Below are positions 18,535-27,575 of a DNA stretch of 64,000 bases, in pieces (within the stretch, counting starts at the first letter, position 1; every line of letters starts with the position of its first letter). Source of the DNA: Clostridia bacterium (GTDB lineage Bacteria; Bacillota; Clostridia; Christensenellales; CAG-138); NCBI GenBank assembly GCA_017547885.1, contig JAFYOP010000004.1:507312-571311 (forward strand), in the 5' to 3' direction. The translations under genes and the position numbers were made by a program. The notes below the pieces were generated by a model. The model had not been told where the DNA came from, ran no database searches, and was given only the letters and a program-made list of their open reading frames with translations.

Positions 18535-19875
18535 TTAGACTAACAGCTTTCTTTTATACCAGAAATACGGCAGCACCAAAAGCAGCGTTGAACTGAGCCA
18601 GGCCACAGGCTCCGAGATAAACAGCGCATCCGGGCCTATCCACTCAAGAGCGACCTTTGCCATAAATACACGGCCCACAAATTCAGATACGCCTGACCAC
18701 ATTGACCATACCGAAATGCCCATGGCCTCCAGCGCGCTGGAAAATACGTGCTGAATATACAGTATGATCAGGGAAACAGCCATTATAGTAAGATAACGTA
18801 CGGCCACGGCCAGCGCCTGGGAGCCGCCTGCCTCGTTTGCGTCCAGAAACAGCTTCATAAGGCTTTCCCGAGCAAGAAGTGTTGCCGCTGTGACAGCAAT
18901 TGCTGTAACGCAGGCGATTTTCACCGCGGTACGTACGCCCTGTTTTACTCTGTCGTATTTGCCGGCGCCGTAGTTCTGCGCAAGGAAGGTGCAGCAGGCA
19001 AGACCCAGGGACAAAGAGGTGCAGTCCAGCAGGCCGAATATCTTGTTGGTTGCGGCGTATCCCGCTATGAATACGCTGCCCTGTATATTGATGCTGGACT
19101 GCAGTATTATGCCGCCCAGGCTTATTATGATAAAGCGAAGAGCCACAGGGATGCCGAAACTTATAAGATCTTTCATCAGCTGAATATCTATCTTCCAGGC
19201 ATCCTTGTCCAGATAAATAAAGTCTATTCTGCTAAGGCAGTTCAGGCAATACAGGAAGGATATGCCCTGCGCTATAACAGAAGCCAGCGCCGCGCTGAAT
19301 ATCCCCCATTTGAACACAAACACAAACAGACAATCCAGCCCAATGTTCATAAGGGCGGCAATGACCATGGCGATAAGAGGGGATTTACCGTCGCCCAGTG
19401 CGCGCAGGATAGAGCCTGCCATGTTGTAGGCTACGACTACCAGCGTACCTGCGATCATGGTAACAAGGTATATGATTGCCCCTGACAGAATGTCATCCGG
19501 CGTATTAAGCAGAAGCAGCAGCGGCTTAGCCGCGATCAGACCAACGATCGTAAAAAGCGCACCTATTGCGCCGCACAGCATAGTGGTGGTAGCAATGGTC
19601 TGGTTCATGAGCTTGTAATTGCCCTCGCCGAAGCTGCGGGATACAAAGGTGGAAAATCCCTGAGTAAGGCCTATTACGGTCCATAGGATCAGCCAATAGC
19701 TCCAGTCTGTTGCGCCTACGGCCGCAAGAGCTTTTACGCCAACGCCTCTGCCTACGATTGCCGCATCGGCAATCATATAAAGCTGCTGGCCAACATTGGC
19801 CAGTATCAGGGGCAGCGCAAAGGTCACAATGTGCTTTGCGGGACTTCCCGTTGTCATGTCTTTTGTTCTGCTCAT
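18535..19875 (-). CDS. MATE family efflux transporter
   Basis: A 446-residue membrane protein with twelve predicted helices in two halves. The N-terminal ALPLILANVGQQLYMIADAAIVG and GVKALAAVGATDWSYW are MATE signatures, as is the second-half start FGIPVALRFIIISLGG. Such proteins export cationic drugs or metabolites with Na+ or H+ exchange; the substrate cannot be read from sequence. It is transcribed leftward alone and is divergent from the TSUP gene. Confidence 0.92.
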   Translation of the reverse strand: MSRTKDMTTGSPAKHIVTFALPLILANVGQQLYMIADAAIVGRGVGVKALAAVGATDWSYWLILWTVIGLTQGFSTFVSRSFGEGNYKLMNQTIATTTMLCGAIGALFTIVGLIAAKPLLLLLNTPDDILSGAIIYLVTMIAGTLVVVAYNMAGSILRALGDGKSPLIAMVIAALMNIGLDCLFVFVFKWGIFSAALASVIAQGISFLYCLNCLSRIDFIYLDKDAWKIDIQLMKDLISFGIPVALRFIIISLGGIILQSSINIQGSVFIAGYAATNKIFGLLDCTSLSLGLACCTFLAQNYGAGKYDRVKQGVRTAVKIACVTAIAVTAATLLARESLMKLFLDANEAGGSQALAVAVRYLTIMAVSLIILYIQHVFSSALEAMGISVWSMWSGVSEFVGRVFMAKVALEWIGPDALFISEPVAWLSSTLLLVLPYFWYKRKLLV

Positions 19876-20022
19876 GATTACCTCGGTTGATCGTGTGTCA
19901 TTTCAAGTTAATATAGTAAACTACAATACCGCTGCATAGTCAATGGCATTGGCGAAGAATGACGTGAAATTGCGGCTGAGTTCAGACCTTTCCGCCGCAT
20001 GGGAAGGCTTTGTTCTGCCAAA

Positions 20023-20055
20023 CATAGTAATGTGATGAAAAAACACATTACTATG
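20023..20055 (+). repeat. Perfect 12-bp inverted repeat in the TSUP gene leader
   Basis: CATAGTAATGTG (20023-20034) and CACATTACTATG (20044-20055) flank a 9-base loop. It lies 5 bases upstream of the GGAGG site and 21 bases before the chosen TSUP start. It has no U run, so it is more likely an operator or an mRNA stem controlling translation than a terminator. Confidence 0.8.
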
Positions 20056-20076
20056 CTGTCGGAGGTTGCTCAGTTT

Positions 20077-21000
20077 ATGGCTGTATTGGTCCTGAGGATG
20101 GTATTGATACTGCAGTTTATATGGGTCTTGGCGTATACCGCTTGCGATATTATCAAAAATAAGCGGCATCTTATGGCGGGAAAAGACCGCTATGCTAAAA
20201 ATGCCGTTATCGGCCTTGTAACCGACTTTTTTGATACACTTGGCGTAGGCAGCTTTGCCCCTACTATGTTTGCCTTCAAGATAACCGGCTCCATGCCCAA
20301 GGATGAGTATGGCAAAGACAGGGATGACCTTGTGCCGGGAACGCTTAATGTGGGGCATAGCCTGCCTGTTATTGCAGAGGCGTTGCTTTTTCTGGACTTT
20401 GTGGCGGTTGAGCCCATTACGCTGGTGGGCTTGCTGGCGGCAGCATGCTTTGGCGGATGGATAGGCGCGGGGTGGGTATCCAAATGGAAGGTTAATACCG
20501 TCAGAATATCCCTTGCGGTGTGCCTGCTGGCCACGGCCATAGTGGTAATTATGAAGCTGTTCGGCATAGGCCCGTATGCCGGTGAAAACGAGGCCTTGCT
20601 GGGACTTCGGGGCACAAAGCTCATAGCTGCGATTATCATTAATTTTGTACTGGGTATGCTGATGAATCTGGGCTTTGGTTTATATGCACCATGCATGGGG
20701 ATGCTGCTGGCACTTGGCATGGACGTTGGTGCAATATTTCCCATTATGATGGGCTCCACAGCTCTTCAGATGCCGTTTTCTTCCATCATTTTCATCAAGG
20801 AAGGCAAGTATGATCCCAAGGCGGCGGTCATGCTGGGCGCGTTTGGCATCATAGGTGTTTTCCTAGCATACTTTCTGGTGAGGAGTATGGATATTACCTA
20901 TCTGCTGTATATTGTTATCTGCATAATGATGTATACGGCTGTGCGTTATTTCATAGAGGGGATAAGAGGTATAAGAGCTGAAGGGAAAGAAAAACCATAA
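20077..21000 (+). CDS. TSUP (TauE/SafE) family sulfite/anion permease
   Basis: A 307-residue membrane protein of the TauE/SafE family with eight or nine hydrophobic segments; GLVTDFFDTLGVGSFAPTMF near residue 47 and GFGLYAPCMGMLLALGMD are typical of the repeated TSUP domain. Members export or import sulfite, sulfoacetate and related anions. The frame is open to 19999. The ATG at 20077 is chosen because GGAGG lies 11 bases upstream and it gives a clean first membrane helix; ATG at 20053 would put the start inside a perfect hairpin. The start is therefore moderately certain. Confidence 0.85.
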   Translation: MAVLVLRMVLILQFIWVLAYTACDIIKNKRHLMAGKDRYAKNAVIGLVTDFFDTLGVGSFAPTMFAFKITGSMPKDEYGKDRDDLVPGTLNVGHSLPVIAEALLFLDFVAVEPITLVGLLAAACFGGWIGAGWVSKWKVNTVRISLAVCLLATAIVVIMKLFGIGPYAGENEALLGLRGTKLIAAIIINFVLGMLMNLGFGLYAPCMGMLLALGMDVGAIFPIMMGSTALQMPFSSIIFIKEGKYDPKAAVMLGAFGIIGVFLAYFLVRSMDITYLLYIVICIMMYTAVRYFIEGIRGIRAEGKEKP

Positions 21001-21120
21001 GCGGGCACAACGTTGCATGTATAAATGCAGGCAGGAATAATGCTGGGATATGGGACAATGGCTGTGACAGCAGCCGCTGCCTTCGCCCTTGGGCGCAGAA
21101 AATAAAGCATGGCAGGCATA

Positions 21121-21153
21121 AAAAGACCGGCAGAATTATTCTGCCGGTCTTTT
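21121..21153. terminator. Bidirectional intrinsic terminator
   Basis: AAAAGACCGGCAGAA/TTCTGCCGGTCTTTT around a three-base loop. It lies between the TSUP gene and the convergent dapH. Confidence 0.88.
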
Positions 21154-21292
21154 AAAAATACAGGGAATGCCAATTGGTCGTACTGCTGCTGTATAGCATA
21201 TGGCACAATGCTTCCAAATCGTATTTTTTGCAACAATCATCATAATATTTGTTATTGTTGGTTGCAAAAAAGTCGAATATGCTTATGAGAAA

Positions 21293-21991
21293 TCAAAGTT
21301 CCCTCAAAGCGTCTACAATGGCGGTCTTGGCAATGGATTTTTCATCTTTTTGCTTTATCACCCTGGCAGGGCAGCCCGCCGCTACAGTGTTGGGAGGTAT
21401 ATCCGAAATAACTACAGCTCCTGCGGCGATCACGGCGCCCTCGCCTATGCGGCAGCCCTCGATAACTACGGCGTTTGCGCCAATGAGCACGTTGTCTTCT
21501 ACTACAACAGGGGTTGCGCTGGCGGGCTCTATAACTCCCGCAAGCACCGCTCCCGCGCCAATGTGGCAATTTGCTCCTACGGTGGCCCTTCCCCCAAGCA
21601 CGGCTCCCATGTCTATCATGGTACCGGGGCCAACAATGGCTCCGATGTTTATCACAGCACCCATCATTATAACGGCGCCATTGCCTATCTCTACCTGATC
21701 GCGTATAATTGCGCCCGGTTCTATGCGGGCATTGAAGTTCTTTTTATCCAGCAAAGGAACTGCGGAGTTGCGGCAGTCGTTTTCTATTTCAATGTCTGCT
21801 ATGGCATGCTTCTGGGCCTCCAGAGCGGGGGCGATATCCTTCCAGTCGCCGAATAGGATTTTTGTATTATCCCCGGCAGGAAATACCTTTGCGTTGGGAA
21901 AGACGGTAGGTTCTTTTTCCCATACATATACTTTTACAGGGGTCTTTTTCTCGGCAGAGCGAATAAATTCAATAATTTCAGCAGCGTTCAA
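21293..21991 (-). CDS. dapH: Tetrahydrodipicolinate N-acetyltransferase
   Basis: A 232-residue DapH (DapD-like hexapeptide) protein. The N-terminal helical part ([19 protein letters not shown]) precedes a left-handed beta-helix built from hexapeptides ([39 protein letters not shown]). It acetylates tetrahydrodipicolinate, opening the acetylase branch of DAP/lysine synthesis. The start is a TTG at 21991 preceded by AGGAAAGGGG seven bases away; the frame runs on to 22318 without a ribosome site. The remaining pathway genes start divergently at 22102, with a shared control region of about 110 bases. Confidence 0.93.
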   Translation of the reverse strand: MNAAEIIEFIRSAEKKTPVKVYVWEKEPTVFPNAKVFPAGDNTKILFGDWKDIAPALEAQKHAIADIEIENDCRNSAVPLLDKKNFNARIEPGAIIRDQVEIGNGAVIMMGAVINIGAIVGPGTMIDMGAVLGGRATVGANCHIGAGAVLAGVIEPASATPVVVEDNVLIGANAVVIEGCRIGEGAVIAAGAVVISDIPPNTVAAGCPARVIKQKDEKSIAKTAIVDALREL

Positions 21992-22101
21992 GTTTGTTCC
22001 CCTTTCCTGTTTGATCAATGTGGTGAAAGCATACCATACAGATGAAAGTTCGTGCAACAGTGCACATAAAATATTCAGAAATATCGGAGTAAACCGCAGA
22101 T

Positions 22102-23205
22102 ATGACAACCGTTTCATCCACCGCAAAGCACAGGCGTGCACTGCACCGTATACCGGAGCTGGATCACAGCCTGCCCAAAACCAAAGGATACATAGAAGCC
22201 GAGCTGACAGAGCTGGGCTGTGCGGTGTTTTCTCCCTTTGGATGCGTAGTCTGCGGCTACATTGATCGCGGAGCAGAGCATACCATTGCATTCCGGGCGG
22301 ACATGGACGCATTGCCAATCGGCGAAAAGACAGGACTGTCCTTTGCTTCGGAGCATAAAGGCTGTATGCATGCCTGCGGTCATGACGGTCACATGGCCAT
22401 GGTACTGGAGCTGGGCCGCAGGCTTATGGAAAAAAACAGCCTGCGCTACAATATCCTGCTTGTATTTCAGCCGGCGGAGGAAACCACCGGAGGGGCAAAG
22501 CCCATATGTGAAACCGGACTGTTTGAGAAGTATAAGGTAAAAGCTATATTCGGCCTCCATCTGTGGCCCGGCCTTAAAGCGGGCAGCATAGCGGGGCTGC
22601 CCGGGCCCATGATGGCAAGGTCCGGCGAGGTGACCTTTACGGCAGAGGGCCGCAGCGTGCACCTTTGCAAAAAGGAAACCGGCTTGGACGCACTTGCCGC
22701 ATGCGTGGACTTTTATGCCAAGGCCATGGAGCTTGATAAAAGGCTTCCCGCAGATGTGTGCAGGCTGATGGGATTTGGCCGTATGGAGGCAGGCAGCGTA
22801 CGCAACGCCACCGCAGCAAGCGCCGTACTGGAAGGGAGTCTCAGGGCACTGGAGGATAAGGTGTTCTTCGGGCTGAGGAATGGCCTTTCGGATATTTGCG
22901 AAAATGTGGCGCTGTCCTCAGGCTGCAAAACTTCTCTGAGGTTCAGCGAAGGGTATCCTCCGGTAAACAATCCTTTGGATATGTTTGATAAAGCATCAAA
23001 GCTTTTCAATATAGACTTGCTGCCTGAGCCCACCATGATATCCGAGGACTTTTCATGGTATCAGCGATACATCCCCGGGTTATTCCTGCTGCTGGGATGC
23101 GGCCCGGCCCCGGAGCTGCACTCGGCGGATTTCAACTTTGACGAAAGCGTACTGGAAACAGGCGTAAGCTATTTTGAAGCTATGGCGGAGGGAACGGAAT
23201 GGTAG
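22102..23205 (+). CDS. N-acetyldiaminopimelate deacetylase (M20 family)
   Basis: A 367-residue M20 amidohydrolase. It has [12 protein letters not shown], the metal site [12 protein letters not shown] near residues 88-99, [13 protein letters not shown] with the catalytic Glu pair, [12 protein letters not shown] and the lid-domain stretch [18 protein letters not shown], whose form is typical of N-acetyl-DAP deacetylase rather than hippurate hydrolase. It would release acetate from N-acetyl-LL-DAP. It overlaps the aminotransferase gene by 7 bases, and together with dapH gives the complete acetylase branch. Confidence 0.9.
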   Translation: MTTVSSTAKHRRALHRIPELDHSLPKTKGYIEAELTELGCAVFSPFGCVVCGYIDRGAEHTIAFRADMDALPIGEKTGLSFASEHKGCMHACGHDGHMAMVLELGRRLMEKNSLRYNILLVFQPAEETTGGAKPICETGLFEKYKVKAIFGLHLWPGLKAGSIAGLPGPMMARSGEVTFTAEGRSVHLCKKETGLDALAACVDFYAKAMELDKRLPADVCRLMGFGRMEAGSVRNATAASAVLEGSLRALEDKVFFGLRNGLSDICENVALSSGCKTSLRFSEGYPPVNNPLDMFDKASKLFNIDLLPEPTMISEDFSWYQRYIPGLFLLLGCGPAPELHSADFNFDESVLETGVSYFEAMAEGTEW

Positions 23206-24350
23206 GGCACATCAATAAAAACATTAAAAATCTCTCCATCAGCGGTATCAGGAGATATACGGCTCTTGCCATGGAAACACCGGGCTGCGTTGCCCTTACC
23301 ATAGGAGAACCCGATATGGATACCCCGCTGCCAATACGGCAGGCAGCCATGGAAGCCTTGCAGGCGGGAGATACCCATTACACTGCCAATCAGGGAACGC
23401 TTAAGCTTCGCAGCGCCATTGCAGAATACGAAGCGCGCACCAGAGGCCTTGATTACAGCGCAGATGAGATAATAGTCACCGCAGGCGCAACAGAGGCCAT
23501 ATACTGCGCCCTGACCGGAATACTGAACCCGGGAGACGAGGTGATTATACCTGTTCCCGCCTTTGGTCTGTATGATACCGCAACAAGGCTTGCAGGTGCG
23601 GTGCCTGTGCATTTGGACACCGCTCCCAACGGTTTCAGGCTCACATACGATGCGCTCACCAAAGCCATAACCTCCCGCACAAAGGCGCTGATACTCAACA
23701 GCCCCAACAATCCCACCGGAGCTGTGTACAGCGAAGAAGAGCTGGGGGCGGTATCAAGGGCAATAGGCGATAAGCCTGTGTTCATACTGTGCGACGATGT
23801 ATACAGAGGACTTTGCAGGACCCCCTGTCCGGATATGGCAGCGTTTTCCCATTTGAGAAGCCGGCTGCTTGTGGCGCAGAGCTTTTCAAAGCCCTGGGCC
23901 ATGACCGGCTGGCGTATAGGCTATTTGATGGGAGACAGGCAGATAACCGAAAAGCTCACCGTGCTGCACGGCCATACCCTTACCTGTGTGCCTTCAATGC
24001 TTCAGAGCGCATGCCTTGCAGCCCTTAAAACAGATACCGCTCCCATGGCGGAGATATACGGCAAAAGGCGGGATATGGTGATGAGACGTATCCGGGAAAT
24101 GGGGCTGAGCTGCCCCGAATCCAACGGCGCATTTTACGCTTTCCCCGATATAAGCGGCTTTGGCCTTACTTCGGAGGAGTTCTGCCTGCGGATGATAAGG
24201 GAAGCGGGTGTTGCGGCGGTTCCCGGCAGCTGTTTTGGCGGGGAGGGACATATACGAATGTCCTACTGCTGCGATGAGGATAAGCTTAAACTTGGGCTGG
24301 ATCGCCTTGAGGCGTTTTTACATAAGCTGGCATACGAAAACAATAAATAA
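23199..24350 (+). CDS. Probable N-acetyl-LL-diaminopimelate aminotransferase
   Basis: A 383-residue fold-type I aminotransferase: TIGEPDMDTP, THYTANQGTLKLRSAIA, LNSPNNPTGAVYSEEEL, FILCDDVYRGL and the PLP-lysine motif SFSKPWAMTGWRIGYL. Close matches include aspartate/aromatic aminotransferases, but its place between the deacetylase and dapA points to the N-acetyl-DAP aminotransferase step (PatA in Bacillus). It starts 7 bases inside the upstream gene, with a GGAGGG site, so it is translationally coupled. Confidence 0.88.
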   Translation: MVGHINKNIKNLSISGIRRYTALAMETPGCVALTIGEPDMDTPLPIRQAAMEALQAGDTHYTANQGTLKLRSAIAEYEARTRGLDYSADEIIVTAGATEAIYCALTGILNPGDEVIIPVPAFGLYDTATRLAGAVPVHLDTAPNGFRLTYDALTKAITSRTKALILNSPNNPTGAVYSEEELGAVSRAIGDKPVFILCDDVYRGLCRTPCPDMAAFSHLRSRLLVAQSFSKPWAMTGWRIGYLMGDRQITEKLTVLHGHTLTCVPSMLQSACLAALKTDTAPMAEIYGKRRDMVMRRIREMGLSCPESNGAFYAFPDISGFGLTSEEFCLRMIREAGVAAVPGSCFGGEGHIRMSYCCDEDKLKLGLDRLEAFLHKLAYENNK

Positions 24351-24382
24351 AATATATAAGCAAATTAAGGAGGCAACCAAAC

Positions 24383-25270
24383 ATGAAACAGCAAACTCTG
24401 TTCCGCGGCATTGCAACTGCTCTGGCTACCCCCATGACACAGACCGGCGCCATAGATTATGATGCATACGGAAGGCTTATAGACTGGCAGATAGAAAGCG
24501 GCATTGACGGCCTTGTGGCCTGTGGCACCACCGGCGAAGCTGCCACCATGACCTATGACGAACACAAGGAAACCATAGCCTTTGCCGTAAAGCGGGTCAA
24601 CGGCAGGGTACCCCTGATAGCAGGCACCGGAACAAACTGCACCGAGAAGGCCATTGAGCTGACCCGCTTTGCCTGCAACGCAGGAGTGGATGGATGCCTT
24701 GTGGTGACGCCCTATTACAACAAGGCCACCCAGAACGGCCTGATCGCCCATTATACTGCAGTTGCGGATGCGGCATCCGTTCCTGTGATACTCTACAACG
24801 TTCCGGGCCGTACCGGATGCAATCTGCTGCCTGAGACCTGCAGCCGTCTTGCGGAGCATCCCCGCATAGTGGCGGTAAAGGAGGCCTGCGGCAATATTTC
24901 CCAGATAGTGTCACTGTTTGACAAGGCGGGAGACACTCTGGACGTATACTCCGGCAATGACGACCAGATAGTGCCAATACTTTCAATGGGCGGCGAGGGA
25001 TGTATATCCGTGCTGTCCAACATACTGCCCAAGGAGACCATGGAAATATGCCGCCTGTTCTACGCGGGGGATATAAAGGGCGCGGCAAAGCTCCAGTGCA
25101 GGCTGCTGCCGGTGGTGGATGCTCTGTTTTCTGAGGTGAATCCCATACCTGTAAAGGCTGCCCTTGCCAGAATGGGCTATGGATACGATATGCTTCGTCT
25201 GCCCCTTACGCCCATGGAGGAGGGAAAGAAAAAGGTATTGTTTGACCATATGTCAAAGTGGGGGCTGTAA
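24383..25270 (+). CDS. dapA: 4-hydroxy-tetrahydrodipicolinate synthase
   Basis: A 295-residue DapA TIM barrel. GLVACGTTGEAATM is the pyruvate-binding motif; YNVPGRTGCNLLPET holds the Tyr of the catalytic triad; VAVKEACGNISQI carries the Schiff-base Lys; YSGNDDQIVPI follows. It condenses pyruvate with aspartate semialdehyde. An AAGGAGG site lies upstream, and dapB follows two bases after the stop. Confidence 0.96.
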   Translation: MKQQTLFRGIATALATPMTQTGAIDYDAYGRLIDWQIESGIDGLVACGTTGEAATMTYDEHKETIAFAVKRVNGRVPLIAGTGTNCTEKAIELTRFACNAGVDGCLVVTPYYNKATQNGLIAHYTAVADAASVPVILYNVPGRTGCNLLPETCSRLAEHPRIVAVKEACGNISQIVSLFDKAGDTLDVYSGNDDQIVPILSMGGEGCISVLSNILPKETMEICRLFYAGDIKGAAKLQCRLLPVVDALFSEVNPIPVKAALARMGYGYDMLRLPLTPMEEGKKKVLFDHMSKWGL

Positions 25271-25272
25271 GC

Positions 25273-26019
25273 ATGATAAAGGTACTGGTTCACGGCGCAA
25301 ACGGCGCAATGGGCAGAACCGTGCGTCAGCTGCTTGGTGAAAGCTTTGCAGGCTGTATCCCCGGGCCCATGGTGGATAAAGAGGGGGGCGAGGGAATATG
25401 CTGCTGCTTTGCAGACGTATCCCGACCCGCCGATGTCGTGCTTGATTTTTCCTTTCACGCTGCCACCGCAAATGCAGTTGACTATGCTGTGGAAAAGGGC
25501 ATGCCCATAGTAATAGGCACCACGGGACACACGGAGGAGGAAAGGGCGCATATATTCGATGCGGCAAAGCACATCCCGGTGTTTTATTCCGGCAATATGA
25601 GCATGGGAATAGCGCTGCTGTGCGATATTGCAAGGCAGGCCGCGGGAATGTTCCCCAACGGCGATATTGAAATAGTAGAGGTACATCACAACCGCAAGGC
25701 GGATGCCCCCAGCGGCACTGCCGTGATGCTGGCCAATGCCATTAAGGAGCAGCGGCCTGAGGCACAGACCATATGCGGACGCAGCGGCATTGCAAAGCGC
25801 AGCCCGGGGGATATAGGCATATCCTCTGTGCGCATGGGCAATATCGTTGGCATACATGAGGTGCATATCTCCACAGGTACCGAAACCATCACATTGAAGC
25901 ACGAGGCACACAGCAGAGCCCTGTTTGCCGAGGGTGCGCTCAGGGTGGCGGAGTTTATCTGCGATAAGCCGGCGGGGCTTTACTGCATGGATGACTTTAT
26001 AAAGGGAGGACGCCTATGA
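25273..26019 (+). CDS. dapB: 4-hydroxy-tetrahydrodipicolinate reductase
   Basis: A 248-residue DapB: the Rossmann motif VLVHGANGAMGRTV, IGTTGHTEEE, the signature EVHHNRKADAPSGTAVML (with the catalytic His and Lys) and RMGNIVGIHEVHIST. The ATG at 25273 directly follows the dapA stop; the upstream in-frame extension overlaps dapA and is not used. The stop overlaps the lysC start (ATGA). Confidence 0.96.
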   Translation: MIKVLVHGANGAMGRTVRQLLGESFAGCIPGPMVDKEGGEGICCCFADVSRPADVVLDFSFHAATANAVDYAVEKGMPIVIGTTGHTEEERAHIFDAAKHIPVFYSGNMSMGIALLCDIARQAAGMFPNGDIEIVEVHHNRKADAPSGTAVMLANAIKEQRPEAQTICGRSGIAKRSPGDIGISSVRMGNIVGIHEVHISTGTETITLKHEAHSRALFAEGALRVAEFICDKPAGLYCMDDFIKGGRL

Positions 26020-27323
26020 AAACGGCAAAATTCGGCGGCACATCCCTTGCGGATGCCGGCCGTTTCCTGCAGGTGAGGGATATAATACTCTCTGACCCCG
26101 AGATACGCTTTGTGGTGGTATCCGCCCCCGGAAAGCGATATAAGGAAGACACAAAGATAACGGATCTGCTTTATGCCTGCTATGATTCTGTAAGGCACGG
26201 CGTGGACGCCAAGCATGCCTTCAGGCCGGTTGCCGACAGGTTCAGGCAGATTGTAAAGGAACTGGGGCTCAGCATAAACCTTGAGCCTGAGTTTAAAAAC
26301 GTGGAAAGCGACCTTGAAGCGGGAGCTTCCATAGATTACTGCGCCAGCCGCGGGGAATACTTCAGCGCCCTTATAATGTCCGCGCTGCTGAAATGGCCCC
26401 TCATTGATACCGCTCAGTGCCTCTTCTTTGACCATAACGGCGGACCAAACCTTGATATGGCCAACAGGGAGCTCAAGCGGGTGATAGGGGAATCCTCCTG
26501 CGGGGTCATGCCGGGCTTTTACGGCGCAATGGCGGGCGGGGGCATACGCACCTTTGCCCGGGGCGGCTCGGATATATCCGGAGCTTTGCTTGCAAATGCC
26601 TCAGGCTCTGACGTATACGAAAACTGGACGGATGTGCCGGGTATATTCAACGGTGATCCATCCACGGTGCCGGATGCGGACGTTATACCTGCCATGGCAT
26701 ATGAGGAGATACGAGAGCTTGCCTATATGGGCGCAAACGTGCTGCACGAGGATGCGGTGTTTCCGGCCAGACGCATGGGCATTCCCATCCATATGCGCTA
26801 CACTCTGGACCCGTCCGCACCGGGTACTGTTATCTCCGCTTCCGGCGGCGGTTCGCCTGTGCCGGTAACCGGCATATCCGGCCGCAGGGGATATGCCACG
26901 GTGCAGATAGAAAAGGAAAGCATGAACAGCACCGTTGGCTATTGCCGCAGGATACTCTCCGCCTTTGAAAAGAACGGAGTGCCATTTGACCACATAGCCA
27001 CAGGCCTTGGCAGCGTATCACTGGTTGCCCCTGTGGGAAGCGTGGAAGACTGCCGGGATACCCTCATTGCGGACATAACCGCCGCCGTAAATCCCGACAG
27101 CATCTCCATTGAAAAGGGCCTTGCCATGATATCCGTGGTGGGCAGCCATATGGCGGGAAAGCCCGGCGTGGCGGGCAGGCTGCTCAGCGCCATAGGCAGG
27201 GCAGGCATAAACGTGCGCATGATAGTGCAGGGCACAAGGGAGATAAACATAACCGTTGGTGTAAACGAGCAGGACTATGAAAAGGCTGTGCATGCGGCCC
27301 ACAGGGAGTTTTTCAGGGCTTAA
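26016..27323 (+). CDS. lysC: Aspartate kinase
   Basis: A 435-residue aspartokinase. It starts with MKTAKFGGTSLADAGRF, has the catalytic GGSDISGALLANA motif and ends in two ACT domains (STVGYCRRILSAF..., LAMISVVGSHMAGKPGVAGR), the usual site of lysine or threonine feedback control. It overlaps dapB by four bases and closes the DAP/lysine operon. No aspartate-semialdehyde dehydrogenase or lysA gene is in the window. Confidence 0.95.
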   Translation: MKTAKFGGTSLADAGRFLQVRDIILSDPEIRFVVVSAPGKRYKEDTKITDLLYACYDSVRHGVDAKHAFRPVADRFRQIVKELGLSINLEPEFKNVESDLEAGASIDYCASRGEYFSALIMSALLKWPLIDTAQCLFFDHNGGPNLDMANRELKRVIGESSCGVMPGFYGAMAGGGIRTFARGGSDISGALLANASGSDVYENWTDVPGIFNGDPSTVPDADVIPAMAYEEIRELAYMGANVLHEDAVFPARRMGIPIHMRYTLDPSAPGTVISASGGGSPVPVTGISGRRGYATVQIEKESMNSTVGYCRRILSAFEKNGVPFDHIATGLGSVSLVAPVGSVEDCRDTLIADITAAVNPDSISIEKGLAMISVVGSHMAGKPGVAGRLLSAIGRAGINVRMIVQGTREINITVGVNEQDYEKAVHAAHREFFRA

Positions 27324-27344
27324 TATACGGCTTGATAAAGTACA

Positions 27345-27392
27345 TAAAAAGGGACAGACGTGGGTGTTGTATACGCTTGAGTCTGTCCTTTT
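27345..27392 (+). terminator. Intrinsic terminator of the lysine operon
   Basis: AAAAGGGACAGAC/GTCTGTCCTTTTT with one bulged G and a loop of about 20 bases, ending in a T run. It sits 20 bases after lysC. Confidence 0.7.
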
Positions 27393-27575
27393 TGCCAATG
27401 ATTTCCATAAATATGTCCGGTCTATTATTTATTTGTAAACACTGGCAAATTTTGTTGAAAACGGGGCAAATTGGGGATAGTATAATCATACACTCTTACA
27501 TGTGGATTTTTTCGGCATTTCGATAGTATCAAGCCGTTATCTTGCAAGCTTGTATGATGATAGGAGGTAACAAAA

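Noticed and set aside
21025..21105. A 26-codon frame ending MAVTAAAAFALGRRK, like the tail of a sortase substrate
   Set aside because: No ribosome site and nothing upstream in frame resembles a surface protein; it may be a chance match or a very small remnant.
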